A stretch of 64,000 bases of DNA, taken from the NCBI GenBank assembly GCA_037903355.1, contig JBAJFE010000035.1, forward strand, positions 310,001 through 374,000, in the 5' to 3' direction. Shown here piece by piece: positions 10,813 through 21,606 of this stretch (its first letter is position 1; every line of letters starts with the position of its first letter). The translations under genes and the position numbers were made by a program. This stretch comes from Trichuris trichiura. Lineage: Eukaryota > Nematoda > Enoplea > Trichinellida > Trichuridae. The notes beneath the pieces were generated by a model. That model was not told where the DNA came from. It did no database searches and saw nothing but the letters and a program-made list of their open reading frames with translations.

Positions 10813-11980
10813 GTAAGGCATTAGAAATAGTCGTTGTGGCATATTCAGTTGGCGTGGCTGAGTTGACCATTATACCAAGGTATTTGTAACATTCGCCTGG
10901 TGTTAGCGCGTGGAGTTTGATTCGGCTCATGCCTAGCGGCAGTGGCGTATCGCCCAATGCTATGGGCACGAACGAGTATTTGACCTTTGCTGGGCGGGCG
11001 AGATGAAGGACCGCGCATTTTGTAGGATTGAGGCGCAGGTGCCTGTTCTCAAGGAAGTGGGAGCAGAGATCAAGTTGCAAGTTCAAGGCAGCATTGGAGC
11101 GTGCAAGTAGCTCGATATTGTCGGCGAAGGCCAGCGCAGCGATGGGTTCTGTGGCTCGCGTTCCATTGCCAGTGAGTTTCATAGGGTATCCCAGATCAGG
11201 CTGCCCTTGGAGTAGGGCGAGTAGTTCGTCGATTACCAGGCTCGTCGGCCTTCGAGTTCAACAACTGCGTTCCTATTAGCTAGCATGTTGGCTATAAGCG
11301 CAATCTACTCGTCGGGTATTTGTTGCCCTTTTGGCGCTCTGATGATGCTGTGGTGAGAGACAGTATCGAATGCTTTCGCAGGATCCAGGAACGCAATTGA
11401 GAGACTTGATCCCTTAAGTCTTGCGTCCTGAACGCAGGTATGCAGTGTTGTCAAGTTTCGACTGCATCCATCCACGTTAATGATAAACCCTGTCTGTGCG
11501 TTACACAGTTCCACCAAGGAAAATAGCCTTCTGTTGACGATTTTGCTGAAGATCCCATAGAGGTTGCTGCTAACTGTAATTGGGCGGAAGTCAGCAGTCG
11601 TCAATTTTGGCGCCGCCTCAGGGATTGGAATAGTTCTGCTGCATTTGTAGGTATCAGGAATATTCCTAAAGAAAAGCCAAAGGTTGAAGATTTTGACCAG
11701 CAGGTCGGGCGGGATCGCTTTAACTGTCTCGGCTGTGATGCAGTCAGACGCAGAAGCTGAGTTCTTTGGAAGGTTTTCTTGGGCTTCGTTAACTTCTTTA
11801 GCAGATATGAGTGGAATGATTGTGTTAAGAGAGGTACCTCGGAGGAGTTTCGGCGAATCCTTGCTCATCCTAGTCTTCATTATGTTTGCAATTTCTTTTA
11901 TGTTCATGCTGATTTCAAATGGGTAGACTTTTTCCTCTACGATGTCTAGCAGGCGCTTGCGGTCTTTGTGAAATAGGTGC
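10793..11980 (-). pseudogene. Reverse transcriptase of the R2/NeSL-like element, defective
   Basis: Fingers and palm motifs can be read in two frames. Between 11980 and 11305: CITAETVKAIPPDLL, then DFRPITVSSNLYGIFSKIVN, then motif A IAFLDPAKAFDTVSHHS. From about 11250 to 10793: VIDELLALLQ, then the motif C region LAFADNIELLARS, then LNPTKCAVL and a thumb-like GECYKYLGIMV. Two defects stand out. Motif B (the usual G-PQG-PLSP type sequence) is missing, with the flanking pieces (ELEGRR and VIDELL) nearly adjacent and out of frame. The catalytic Asp-Asp of motif C reads Asp-Asn. The enzyme cannot be functional as it stands. Confidence 0.85.
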
Positions 11981-12865
11981 TAGAAAAAAGATGAATCCTT
12001 CTGCCATACTTTTGAGTGGGCTAGAAGGCGTGCCCATAGTTCGGGTAGTTTTCCTTGCGTAGTTGCAGGAGAGGAATGCAGCTGTTATGTCTATAAGCAT
12101 GGACGCCGTCTCCGGGGTGATTTCGTCAGTTAGTATTGGCAGAATGGTCTTGGCGAGAGCAATTGTAGCTTCAGCGGTGCTAGGTTCAAGAAGGCTTCGA
12201 GCTAGCTCATCTGGTTTAGAGAATTCATCTTTAGCAGCAATAGGCCTTTGCTCATGGGGCGCAGGCCCAGGCTGCAGTTCAGTAGGTTGGGCGCTGAGGT
12301 ACTTTTGTACTGTTTGCTTGTGTTTTTGCGTCTTTCGCCATGCTTTGATGCTTTCTAATGTTCTAGCGATTCCATATTTGGACCGTAGGGCTTGAAGGAT
12401 TGTTACGTTGATGTTTACTGGTGGGCTGCCAGTAGGCAGCGTTTTTGCTTCTTCTTGAGCGAGGCGTTGTTCCTCTTTGTTCCAGCGGGGGTACCGCAGT
12501 TCAGGGCGTGTGGTAGCAAATTCCATCGGGTGTCGAGATTTGGCATGAAGCCTCGTGCCTACTAGTGATTGGATCATTCTTGGACAGCTCCGGGCAGGGT
12601 AAGGAATCCTGTTGCTGGAGTTGTTTGCTCCTGTGCGACCGCATCGGTTGTAATGGACGCTAATGGCCATTACAGACCCTGTACGTTGGCATTTTCTACA
12701 CGTGAAAGTAGTCTTCCTAATGCCATGCGTGCTCTTCATGTGCGCTGTGATCTCGATGGGTCGGGTAAAGCTAGCAGAACACTGGGTGCAACAGAAGGGA
12801 CCTGGGAATAAAAGGGGAGGTAGCGCTGTTGTACATTCCACGAGGCTCATGGTTTCCTCGGTCAT
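11915..12865 (-). pseudogene. N-terminal zinc-finger/Myb region of the R2/NeSL-like ORF
   Basis: The frame contains a C2H2 finger (CTQCSASF ... HMKSTH), a second CCHC-like finger (CRKCQRTG ... HYNRCG) and a tryptophan-anchored Myb-like segment (RYPRWNKEEQRLAQEEA). These are the DNA-targeting modules expected ahead of the reverse transcriptase in R2-type elements. A frameshift near 11980 separates this from the downstream RT frame, whose start reads FHKDRKRLLDIVEE. Residues toward the end of this frame (after about 11990) are therefore out of register. Confidence 0.75.
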
Positions 12866-12871
12866 CCTCCG

Positions 12872-12906
12872 AGTTGGGGGGAGGGGGAGGGGGAAGGAAG
12901 GGCGGG
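12872..12906 (+). other. G-rich tract with G-quadruplex potential
   Basis: The + strand carries runs of six, five and five G separated by single A, then shorter G pairs and triplets up to about 12906. Four or more G-runs with very short loops is the classical quadruplex pattern. It lies just upstream of the retrotransposon ORF, on the strand opposite its sense. Confidence 0.55.
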
Positions 12907-13402
12907 CGAACGCTCACGGCCAATCGACCGTCTGTTTGCGTTGCCTTCGGAGGGTCACGTACGGGGTGCCTAAGTAGCTTCGCTGCAGGACACGAACTCT
13001 TCAAACGATATCCTGTCCACAGGCCTTTTTGAGACTTCGGTATTTTGCATTCGGATCTTCCATTCTTACTGGTTCTAAGCGAAAGTCTTCTACTCACTGG
13101 AGCCAATTTTCGACGACTTTTAAGTTTCAATTGGCAGCGTACGTCAGGATAGACGAATCTGCTTAATAAGGGCGGGTAAGTTCATTCTGAAAGCTCTAAG
13201 CATTAAATTTGCATACATTTAATGGGGATGAACTACTGTCAATCAAAGAACCAAAAGAGGTATAATACAGGCCACTAAAAACATATGGAAAAGTATGGCG
13301 AAAAGGCTGGATTTCTAAAGGACATTGTTCGTGTTTGTTCGCTAAGTGAGAGTGAGAAAAAGTTAACCTTCAAAACAGATGACTGAGATTTTACTCGCAA
13401 TT

Positions 13403-14965
13403 TTAACCTTTAGGCATTGAAGAGTCTGACACATTAAGGGCGTCAATCAACTCTTGGAAACTATATACGTACCAGTGAGCTTTACTGATGACCGCAGATC
13501 GAACCTGAAAATATAGAACCTGTAAAGCTTAAGTCGGTTAACATCAGCCTAAGCAGGCGAGACATACGGAAAATAATTGCACCACAAAAAATGGCCCTTG
13601 TCTTTTAGACGTACAATCATTTGAAAAATGCTGGTTTCTTTCTGGCAAGCAAACCCTTAATTTGTTATGTCTTTACAGGAGATCATGCCAATCGCCCTTT
13701 TTAGCGCTTTCTCAAATCTAAGCTAAGACATAAGCCTTATGTTTAGGCTTAGATTTAAGTAAAGGCAAGACAGGACGGCCGGCAAACTTACAGTGTGACG
13801 ATGGGGTGCCTAGGAGACAAGATCCCATCAAGTAAACAAAGTTATAGTACCTGATTTCCACCAAATCCAATAAACGCATCAGCTGGCGGGCTTGCACATG
13901 CGTCTGTCATGCCATCACCAACCATAATTAAACGCTTGTACCCGTAAAGGTTTTTCAATTGTCCGCAAACTATACGTTTCCCATCATCTTTACTAGTTGG
14001 AGCGGTTTCGTCAAACCCGCAATAGAACCCTTAAATGACACTGCTCCCGGTAAAAAGTAAAACAAACAAGACCGTAGGAGGAAATTTTCAAATATTTAAA
14101 ATACGCTACCTGCGAATAGTTAATAAACATGAAACTACCGTATCCCAAACAATAGATTTTACCGATACGAGCTTTGTTAGTCAAAACTAACAACTGAACA
14201 GAGATTAATACCATTTTTGTCGAACAACAACTTGTTTGCGTAAACATTCCTGAGCGGAACATCCAACTGTTCAGCTACTCTATTTACGAAGTGGGTGAAT
14301 CCGCCGGTTAAAAGATAAACGGCCACCGATCTTTGATGTAACATGCGTATCAATGTCCTAAAAATAATATTGCTACGGTGGACGCACCAAAAGTCAAAGA
14401 ATCTTATATAATTAATACTTAGAGTGAGTTTATAGATTAGCAGTTTTAAGCCTTTTCTTTAGATTTCGATTTTAGAAATAGTCCATCTGTTTTGGGCTGC
14501 AAACAACTGTTGCTGGCAACTTTGAAAATTATTCTAAACAAATAAGCGAAGCAATTACTTGATGCCTGAAGTCAGGTCAACGGAAGTGTTTTTCAAAAAA
14601 CGATCGACAAATTGCAGGGACGGTTGCATTATTTGCAGACGTAACGTTAAAGATTCTCGAAATGACATTCCTCCATTCATTGCTTTCGTCGTGCTAAATC
14701 AAGGAATACCTATTAGAAATAATGTATCGTAAACAAGCGTTCTAATATAGCCGTCCAGCGAATAGCCTTAGAGTAACAAAGTCTGCTTATGACGAACAGT
14801 AAAAATACTTTACTACAACCACACTTACAGTTGTGATATTTCTTCCTTCTTTCCTAAAAAGTCAGCTATCTGATCAATAATTTCTCCGGTGCAAACGGTT
14901 GAGTCCACGTCGAAGCAAACGGCATCAGCGTGACTCCAAAGTGCCTTCACTGCACTGACATTCAT
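13403..14965 (-). CDS. Phosphoserine phosphatase
   Basis: This cytosolic HAD-family enzyme removes phosphate from O-phosphoserine in the last step of serine synthesis. Exons on the - strand: 14829-14965, 14559-14693, 14212-14357, 13851-14029 and 13403-13504. Phases agree at all four junctions and give 232 residues, close to the ~225 of the human enzyme. Motif I is FDVDSTV (nucleophile Asp and general acid Asp). The cap region keeps MNGGMSFRESLTLRL. Motif II is LTGGF, and the substrate loop is GFDETAPTS. Motifs III/IV are KRLIMVGDGMTD, followed by PPADAFIGFGGN. All catalytic residues are in place, so the enzyme looks active. The start ATG at 14963-14965 is preceded by a cttaag that could be an acceptor for cis- or trans-splicing. 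Intron 4 (13505-13850) carries a copy of the dispersed hairpin repeat. The acceptor of exon 4 (tttaag) is weak but required by phase. Confidence 0.93.
13622..13812 (+). repeat. Dispersed hairpin repeat, copy 1 (in phosphatase intron 4)
   Basis: It shares with the other copies a start like aaaATGcwGGTTyyTTTCTG, a central inverted pair (aagctaagacataagcc / aggcttagattta) and an end like GCAAACTTACAGTGTGAC. No coding capacity. It behaves like a small non-autonomous element. Orientation is given by the shared start. Confidence 0.65.
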
Positions 14966-16910
14966 TTGCACCTTAAGTTAAGAAACACCGGAAAATTTTG
15001 CCATTTCAATTCTAAAACACGAAGTTCTATTCATGCTTATAAAATCGCCAGTTTTTTCAAAAGTATTCTCACGATGGTTAATCGACAATCGCAAAATATT
15101 TTACCTGCTAAGCACTCGTAACTGTACACGCAATAGCTGCAACTAAATTGTAAGCACAAAACAATGAAGCTAACACGTGCTGCCCGACCAGTCGAATTAC
15201 TTTAATGAAAAGCAAGTTCATCGTCCATCTAGGGGTTGTTTTCGGAGTAGATATTTACTTGCAGTGAAAAAAACAATTTGACACTGATATGCTGTGCATT
15301 CTACAGTTCTCCGCTGAGTATAGGACACGGGCGTTACCGTAAATTCGTAGGTTGATGACATTAAACTTTCATTTTTGTAAAACGGTATCAAAAATGTCAC
15401 GGATGGCTAATACACAAAAATTTCTCAGTTCAAAGGCTTTCGACGTTATTTCCCTCTTTCAAAAGTCGACTTGTACCAAAGAATCATTTAGATCATACCG
15501 TTGTTCCGGCTCAAGCTGGAACTAATGAGGAGCAGGGAGTCCATCTGTACCTGCAAATTCTACCGTATAACGACAAGTTGTTAGAGATTCTGCAGACTCA
15601 ATAAACGGTCAGTCGGAAGCTGCGTTATTGTTAGTCTCACAGTCAAAGCCGAATTTTGTTGCGAACAACCGTAATTTGAAAATTTGAAATTTTTCTACCA
15701 ATAGAAAAGCAGTCCGCTGAGCTCCTCTCATTGGTCCATTGCGACCGTTTCAAAAAGTTCGAAGTTGGCCATCTGCCAAACTGGATCAGGGTGCAGCTTT
15801 TTGCATAGCTTTAAGTTGGCAACATTTTTAAGTTCACCGAAATAACATTAGGAGAAAGCTAAGCAGATGGATGGAACGCTTCGGAAAGGCAAAGTCTCTT
15901 TGCTGAACAAATTACTGTTGCTTTGCTTAGCAGCTTTAGGGACAGAAAAAGGGAAATAAACAGTTCAGTTATAGAAAAAGACAACTTGCAACGTAAACAC
16001 ATTTAAATTTGAATTTCAGCGATAAATTCTTAGGAACAATTGAAATTGAGGCTTTTCGAACGACTTTTTTTAAACTGACTGTTTCTTCCGCTTTTCGATG
16101 TCAACGCAATCGCAGGATGACTTTGCTTGCGCAGAGTACGAACCTTGGAAAGTATCCAAGCTGCATGTAGTCACAGGCGCGGGAATGCACTGTCGTCACA
16201 GATAGGCAAATGGATTTTCAAATTATAAGCGACTATTTTAACTAAGCCTCCCTGAATGGACATATTATCGCATAAAGGATTTCAGGCCGTACTATTCTTC
16301 ATGATAGTTATCACTCTGAGCCGCAGTCGATAAGCAAAGCAGCATTGAAACGTAGAATTGTAAAATTTTTAAAAAAAGCTTAATAAAAGCAAAGTCCACT
16401 GGTTTATTGCAAAATGCTCGGCCGCTTGACCAAGCAAAAACGTACAGACAATAGGCTCAGGCGCGTCGACAGCGATTCCCTTGGCAATTTGAAGTAAGAT
16501 TGAAGGGTTTCAACATGCCCGGCGGAAGATGCAACAAAGACGAAAAACGAAAGAAGAAAATTTTCCCAATAACAAAACTTGCTCACTTGATCGGGCAACT
16601 TGCGGGATAGAAGCGTAAGCGCCCGTCCGCCCGGCTGGACGTAATAAAAGGCGGCGTAACACATTGCGGTAAGAGCAAACACGTTAATGGAAAACTAAGT
16701 AGGCATCTGATGATGATTGCTGGCGATTGCAGGCACATTTTGCGGGAAGATTACGAAAAGCTCTCTCCTTTGAGGGACCGTTTGGTCAGTAACCAAACCA
16801 GTCGGAAATGTCGAAGAACAATTTCTGCGATGACTGAACAGTCAAGTCAACAACTACGCGCGAAAGTCAGAGAAAGACAGAGAGAGAGAGAGGTGACAAA
16901 TTTCTTGCAG
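14966..16910. other. Intergenic between CED-6 and phosphoserine phosphatase genes
   Basis: I see no gene. A segment at about 15669-15750 is homologous to 18592-18672 (see repeat entry). A GA-rich tract lies at 16873-16890, just past the CED-6 stop. A tttatt at 16403-16408, AATAAA on the - strand, is the nearest obvious poly(A) signal for CED-6. Confidence 0.4.
15669..15750 (+). repeat. Two-copy repeat, copy A
   Basis: It aligns with 18592-18672. Both read cgtaatt, an AAAATTTGAAATT-like stretch, AGAAAA, then GCTC-TCATTGG-CC-TTG-GACCG. The similarity covers about 80 bases with scattered substitutions. Nothing coding. Confidence 0.5.
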
Positions 16911-19900
16911 CTAATGCTTGTTTGGTTTGGGTAGGGTCGCATCAAAGTCTGCAACGCTTCCAAAGTCGTCATTGCCAAACGTGATACCTTGACTGAATCC
17001 CTCTCGCAAATCGGCCAAACGGAGATCAATTTGACGAATAGCATTGTCGTACATTTGCGCGCTCGGTTTTCCATTGTGACCACTGGTGACGACATTAATA
17101 TCGCTAAAAAGGTCAGTGGCCATTGAATTGCCGACAACTGAAGGCGACGAATTTTCATTAGCGCGAGGGTCGAATTCCGGATCGTACAGCGTCTCCGCTT
17201 TTGTCTCCAACTTTGTCGGCTCCAATGGTTCGGACACTTTTGCCATTGCTTGCAAAGGATTCGTCAAAGGGTCGATTACAACAAAAGGATCAATTAAAGG
17301 CTCCGGATTTGGAAACGGCTTCTCCAAAAGACTGGGACGAGCAGGTATCGGCGGTGGAGGAACCGGACTTGTCGGCACCGATGGTGCTTGCACCGGGCAT
17401 TGGTTCTCATCGAAACTTTCCCAATTCTGCAAATCAACATTGCTATTACGTAAAGCTACAATTTCAACACATGCTTCAAATTAATTTATGCCTAATAGCA
17501 GCTCTATGTCTAAATAAGCAAAGTGCTAACACAGGTGTATTGGTAGTCCCTTTTACAGAATCAGGCTCCATATTTTAAAAATGTCGGTGAAGGAGGTATC
17601 TCACAACGTCGCTCAGTTTTGGCTTTTCCAAATCGCACTAATGAAGTAATAAGGCTTTGTTCAGCAGTGCAAGCTTAGGAACTTCCTATTGCCTTAAGCA
17701 GCCGGACACTCGCTCGTCACGAATGCCCCATACCAGACGCCATGCAGATTTCAAAATATTGCAGGTCGGGCGATGAATATAAGCCTAAGCATGAAATTCA
17801 TTTTCCACATACTGCGCAGTAGCATGAAGGCAATTTTACGGAATGCTTTTAAGCATTTTTAATAACTAATAAGTGCTGCCCTATTCTGCTCAATGGTTTT
17901 TCAATAAAACTCAAAAATCATCTGTTGCCTGTCCGTAAAGTGATACTATGTGAACTACCGCGTGAAATCGCGTGCGCGCCAAGCCATTTTGAAGCGCTCT
18001 GCATTTCGGAACTTCGCGTAAGGGAATTTCTATCTGTAGCAAGTACGCAAAAAAAAGTTAAAGGCAAAAGCAAAGCTGAACTGCGCAATGCCGCACTACA
18101 TTGGATGGAAACGCAAACAGCTGCTCCGAATTCGAATGGAATAAAAAGAACGCGGGAAGAATGACGGAACTAGTGAAATAAAACGCCTATAAAGATTAAG
18201 TAACTCATAAGAGGTGCCTAGCGCAGCATAAGTTCTTTATGCGCGAATGACGTGATCAAAGCAGTGCGTTCAGAACTCTATTGCCCCATTTAAAATTTAA
18301 AATGTCATTTCCTTTTTCCTTTTTGCAGTATAAAATGCGAGTGCGCCACACTTCTCAGTTATTTTCGCCGCGTTGCTACTACTTCTACATCTAATAAAAA
18401 ATTGTCCGCTGGGTGCGCATCAGTCATTCCATAACTTGAAAAATGTAGATTCTTTTCTGCCAAGCGAGCAGGGAATCCTACCCTGCCCTTACCTAAGACC
18501 AAGCTCAACGATGCGGCTTATATTTTTTTGGTTAGGCTCAGTTATGGGCAGAGCAGGATTACAGTATAACTGATGCGCATAGTGCCAACTACCGTAATTC
18601 AAAATTTTGAAATTGCTCCTCCATAGAAAAATAATTGACTCAGCTCTTTTCATTGGCCCGTTGAGACCGGACAGCGTTGGGTATCTAAGATACGACTTGT
18701 TGGCGCATAATGAATAAGGTCGCCATACAAAGATAACGAACGATGTTTCCACGGTTCCATTTAAAGTAGAACTCTTACATTTAATACTTTTCCTATGTAG
18801 TACATCAGAAGGAAGCGGGTGACCTAAAAAGGACTCATTATCAATAAGTCAAACTGCCTAAACCTAGAAACGACATGTTCCGAAGCGGCCAAACATTCTA
18901 AACATAATAAACAGACGGTCGGGATAGTTTTCCGTCAATCAAAAGATATTTTCTTACATCGCATCACGCGACGCCAATGACCGAACGGATTTTGTTTCGA
19001 ATACCTCATGCTTTTATGATGAATGATACTTTTTATTCAAGAGACGTCGACATCTAACAAAAGATGTTTATATTCAAACGCTGCCAGTTTGCCGAACACG
19101 CACTTGTGCAAAAAAAGATCTGCACAGTTAGGCAAATGTCAACAACATTTTCTATGCACTACTAAAATTGACATTACATTTGATGGCATTGATTTCGCGG
19201 AAGGAAAGTATCCCCACGTCTCCTAGGACCTTGACAATACAATGCACGCTTAGTTCGCAAAAAACTCACGAATGCAAATTTTACAATCGCCAAGCACCTG
19301 CCCGACGTTAACGTTATTTCCCTATGTGTTAGACAGCTTCGATTGAACCTCTCCATACGATAACTATTAACGGCTTACGCCTATTTGCCCAACCTATGTT
19401 TCAGGTAGCGATGATTCATCTTCTGCAGGCTTTATGTAGCACCTCCAGGATGACTTTTACAATGCCTCGCTGCAAGAAGTAGGTGATAAGAGTCGAATGA
19501 CAGTATTTCCATTGCGATAATGAAAATCAAGTTCCAAAGAAGAGCGACTTCTTGAAACGTTAGCGTACAATGACTTTTTTTATTCACGGCCGATCACCGA
19601 ACGCGCCGAAAAGTTATCGCGCGAGCAAGTCGGAAGAAAAATACAATTATGCAAACACTTTCCAACTCTTTTGGCCGGACGCAGTTGGACGACTCCTTGC
19701 AAACGTTGCTTACGAGAATTCCGCGAACAATTAACGCTACGGCCTCTTTCGGTAATTGAAAACCGGCTTGAACGCGTTCAACGCCCGATAAGTGCAACCC
19801 TATTCTTATCAGCATTCATTTTGCTCACGCATCAACGATTAATGAGCACTATTGCTCAATCGGCAGCTGTTAATTCATCTCAACTTGCACCGACATACGG

Positions 19901-21606
19901 TTCACGATTTCGCCGTCAACGACATGCACTGGTTTAGTTTACAGGATAAGGACCAGAAATTTACAACAAGCCCTTAATGACGTGATCATCTGCTTAATTA
20001 GTCGCTTCATTAACTAAGAAACAATTTGCTCATGCTTTGCACAATGAATGCAAATTTGAATGGAAAAATACGCTTAAGAGATAATCAAATTATCTACTGC
20101 TAGATTTCCCTTCGACGGCTACAACGGTAGTTGCAACCTTGAAGAATAATCCCGAATTGTCCAAAGGCTATGTACGGCAGAATTGCTTGGAAGAAAAATG
20201 GGCCCGAGCGCGTAAACCGGAAACGATCGGCAGTTCGGGGAAAAAAGGGCCCCTGGTAGAACTAGACGCAAGCAATGCTTTTCTGGTTTTACTGACGGTC
20301 GACTGCCGGCCAGATTTCACTACAGCAATTTAGAAACATCGGTCGACAACGTCCGGGACGCGACAGGCTTAAAGCAAAACGAATACGTTTCCTATACCTG
20401 CTAACTAATTTGCATAAAAATAGGCTACCGCATAAAATGGATTCTACCCAAGTCGAGAAGTCCCTCTATGCTTAAGTATTCCCGACTAAACTTTTAAAAT
20501 TCAAATGTTACGCAGCGTCACTACAGACTCCATATCGTAATTATATAAAGTCAAAAAAAGCGTAAAATTATGCACTGTTTGCTACGACTAAATTCTCGAT
20601 CGATCGAAGCGACTTGCCCAAGTTGTTTACGACTAGGGAAAACTGAAATGCCGTTGCGCAAAACCTCAAAGAATTTGCCTTAGCGCGCATTCTTCCGATA
20701 ATGGATATACTTGCTACTGCGCGGAATGCAACCACGCGATCTTATTTACGCGCGAATATTTAAGCAAGGAAAACAATGCAGAAAAGTGCCCACCTTGGAA
20801 TTCGGGCTAACCTTTGCCGAATCGGCATTGATCTCTTTGGGTCCGCCGGCGCCTATTCCATTGATCAAAGGCGAATGCGGCCGCGAGTCCCTGGAAAGGG
20901 CTCGCTGTTGGCCGGCCAATTTTTCCTTAAGGCCTGTATTTTCGTCCTCCAATTCTTGAATGCGCTTTCGAAGTATGATCAACTGTTTCTTCACCTCCAA
21001 GTCTCTTCCGTTGTTCTCCAAGAAACGGCGGTAGGCAAGGTCGAAAGCTTCGCCTACGGTAAGTGTTATTTCCTCGGCCAGTTTGTTGCATAAAAATACG
21101 AAGCAATCGTGGTCCGCCGATTCGGGGCCTCGCTTGGCTATATAAGCAAATACTCTTTTATCCTGCTTATCGTCCGCGCAAAATGATATGCGATGCAACG
21201 GGTGTTGATAGAGGGGTCTTTTCGTTTTGCAGTCCAGTATGTTGACGCCATTGATGGATATCTGCAAAAGGACCTTTTGCAACTTGTATCCGTGCGATCG
21301 CTTCAATTGGAGATTGAATCGGAGCTTCTGGACCGCTTCCTTGGTCACTTCAATTCCTTTGGGTTGGTCAACCGGAACTTCGCCAAGAAATTTAACAATA
21401 AATTCAATTTGTCCGTGAGTCAGCGTGTCCGGAGGAAAAATCCAATTGTGTCTGCCTTTGTCGGCTCCGGCTGACACTGCCTCTTCGAAAGTGTAGTTCT
21501 TCTTGAAAACAGCGGCCGTATTTTGCATCAAGCGAGTAACGCGATTCATCGTCTTGCTCATCGTTGGGCGATCAACCTTCTCCGCGGATGAATTCACACT
21601 GAACAC
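16911..21606 (-). CDS. CED-6/GULP engulfment adaptor
   Basis: A cytoplasmic adaptor that couples engulfment receptors of the CED-1/LRP1 type to phagocytosis of apoptotic cells and to endocytic trafficking. The long first exon (20794-21606) encodes residues 1-271. A PTB domain spans about 67-200 (IEFIVKFLGEVPVDQPKG, LQISINGVNILD, LHRISFCADDKQDKRVFAYI, EEITLTVGEAFDLAYRRFLE), followed by a leucine-zipper-like coiled coil (204-236). A 3.4-kb intron with a gtgggc donor leads to the last exon (16911-17426), phase 0. That exon carries a proline-rich stretch (PVPPPPIPARP) and a conserved C-terminal helix (IDLRLADLREGFSQGITFG) matching GULP. The total is about 442 residues, between human GULP1 (~304) and worm CED-6 (~490). 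Met 1, 16, 20 or 27 could be the true start. A small exon could hide in the intron, although the join is already in frame. The intron carries two repeat copies. Confidence 0.92.
18438..18590 (+). repeat. Dispersed hairpin repeat, copy 2 (in the CED-6 intron)
   Basis: Starts aaaatgtagattcttttctg, has ctgcccttacctaag and ggttaggctcagttatgggcag as its inverted core, and ends near gattacagtataactgatgcgcat. It matches the family consensus from start to end but is shorter than other copies. Confidence 0.6.
18592..18672 (+). repeat. Two-copy repeat, copy B
   Basis: Homologous to 15669-15750 (cgtaattcaaaattttgaaatt ... TCATTGGCCCGTTGAGACCG). It immediately follows copy 2 of the hairpin repeat, so it may be part of a longer version of that element. 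Confidence 0.45.

Larger units (their letters stand above)
10793..13000 (-). mobile_element. R2/NeSL-like non-LTR retrotransposon fragment
   Basis: A - strand element with the R2-clade layout: N-terminal zinc fingers, a Myb-like segment, then reverse transcriptase in three frames. The restriction-like endonuclease that should follow is missing, and the element ends at about 10793-10812 against Tigger sequence. Losing the 3' side is unusual, because target-primed insertion normally loses the 5' side, so a later rearrangement is likely. The 5' boundary is uncertain (12.9-13.1 kb). No poly(A) or target duplication was identified. Confidence 0.75.

Noticed and set aside
12063..13130. Overlapping + and - strand frames across the retrotransposon 5' region
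   Set aside because: Shadows of the zinc-finger/Myb frame; Gly/Arg/Pro-rich ones arise from the G-rich tract.
17925..18167. A 79-codon + strand frame inside the CED-6 intron, with AATAAA just after its stop
   Set aside because: Its apparent start is TTG, no acceptor or domain was found, and it lies antisense in another gene's intron. Possible but unsupported.
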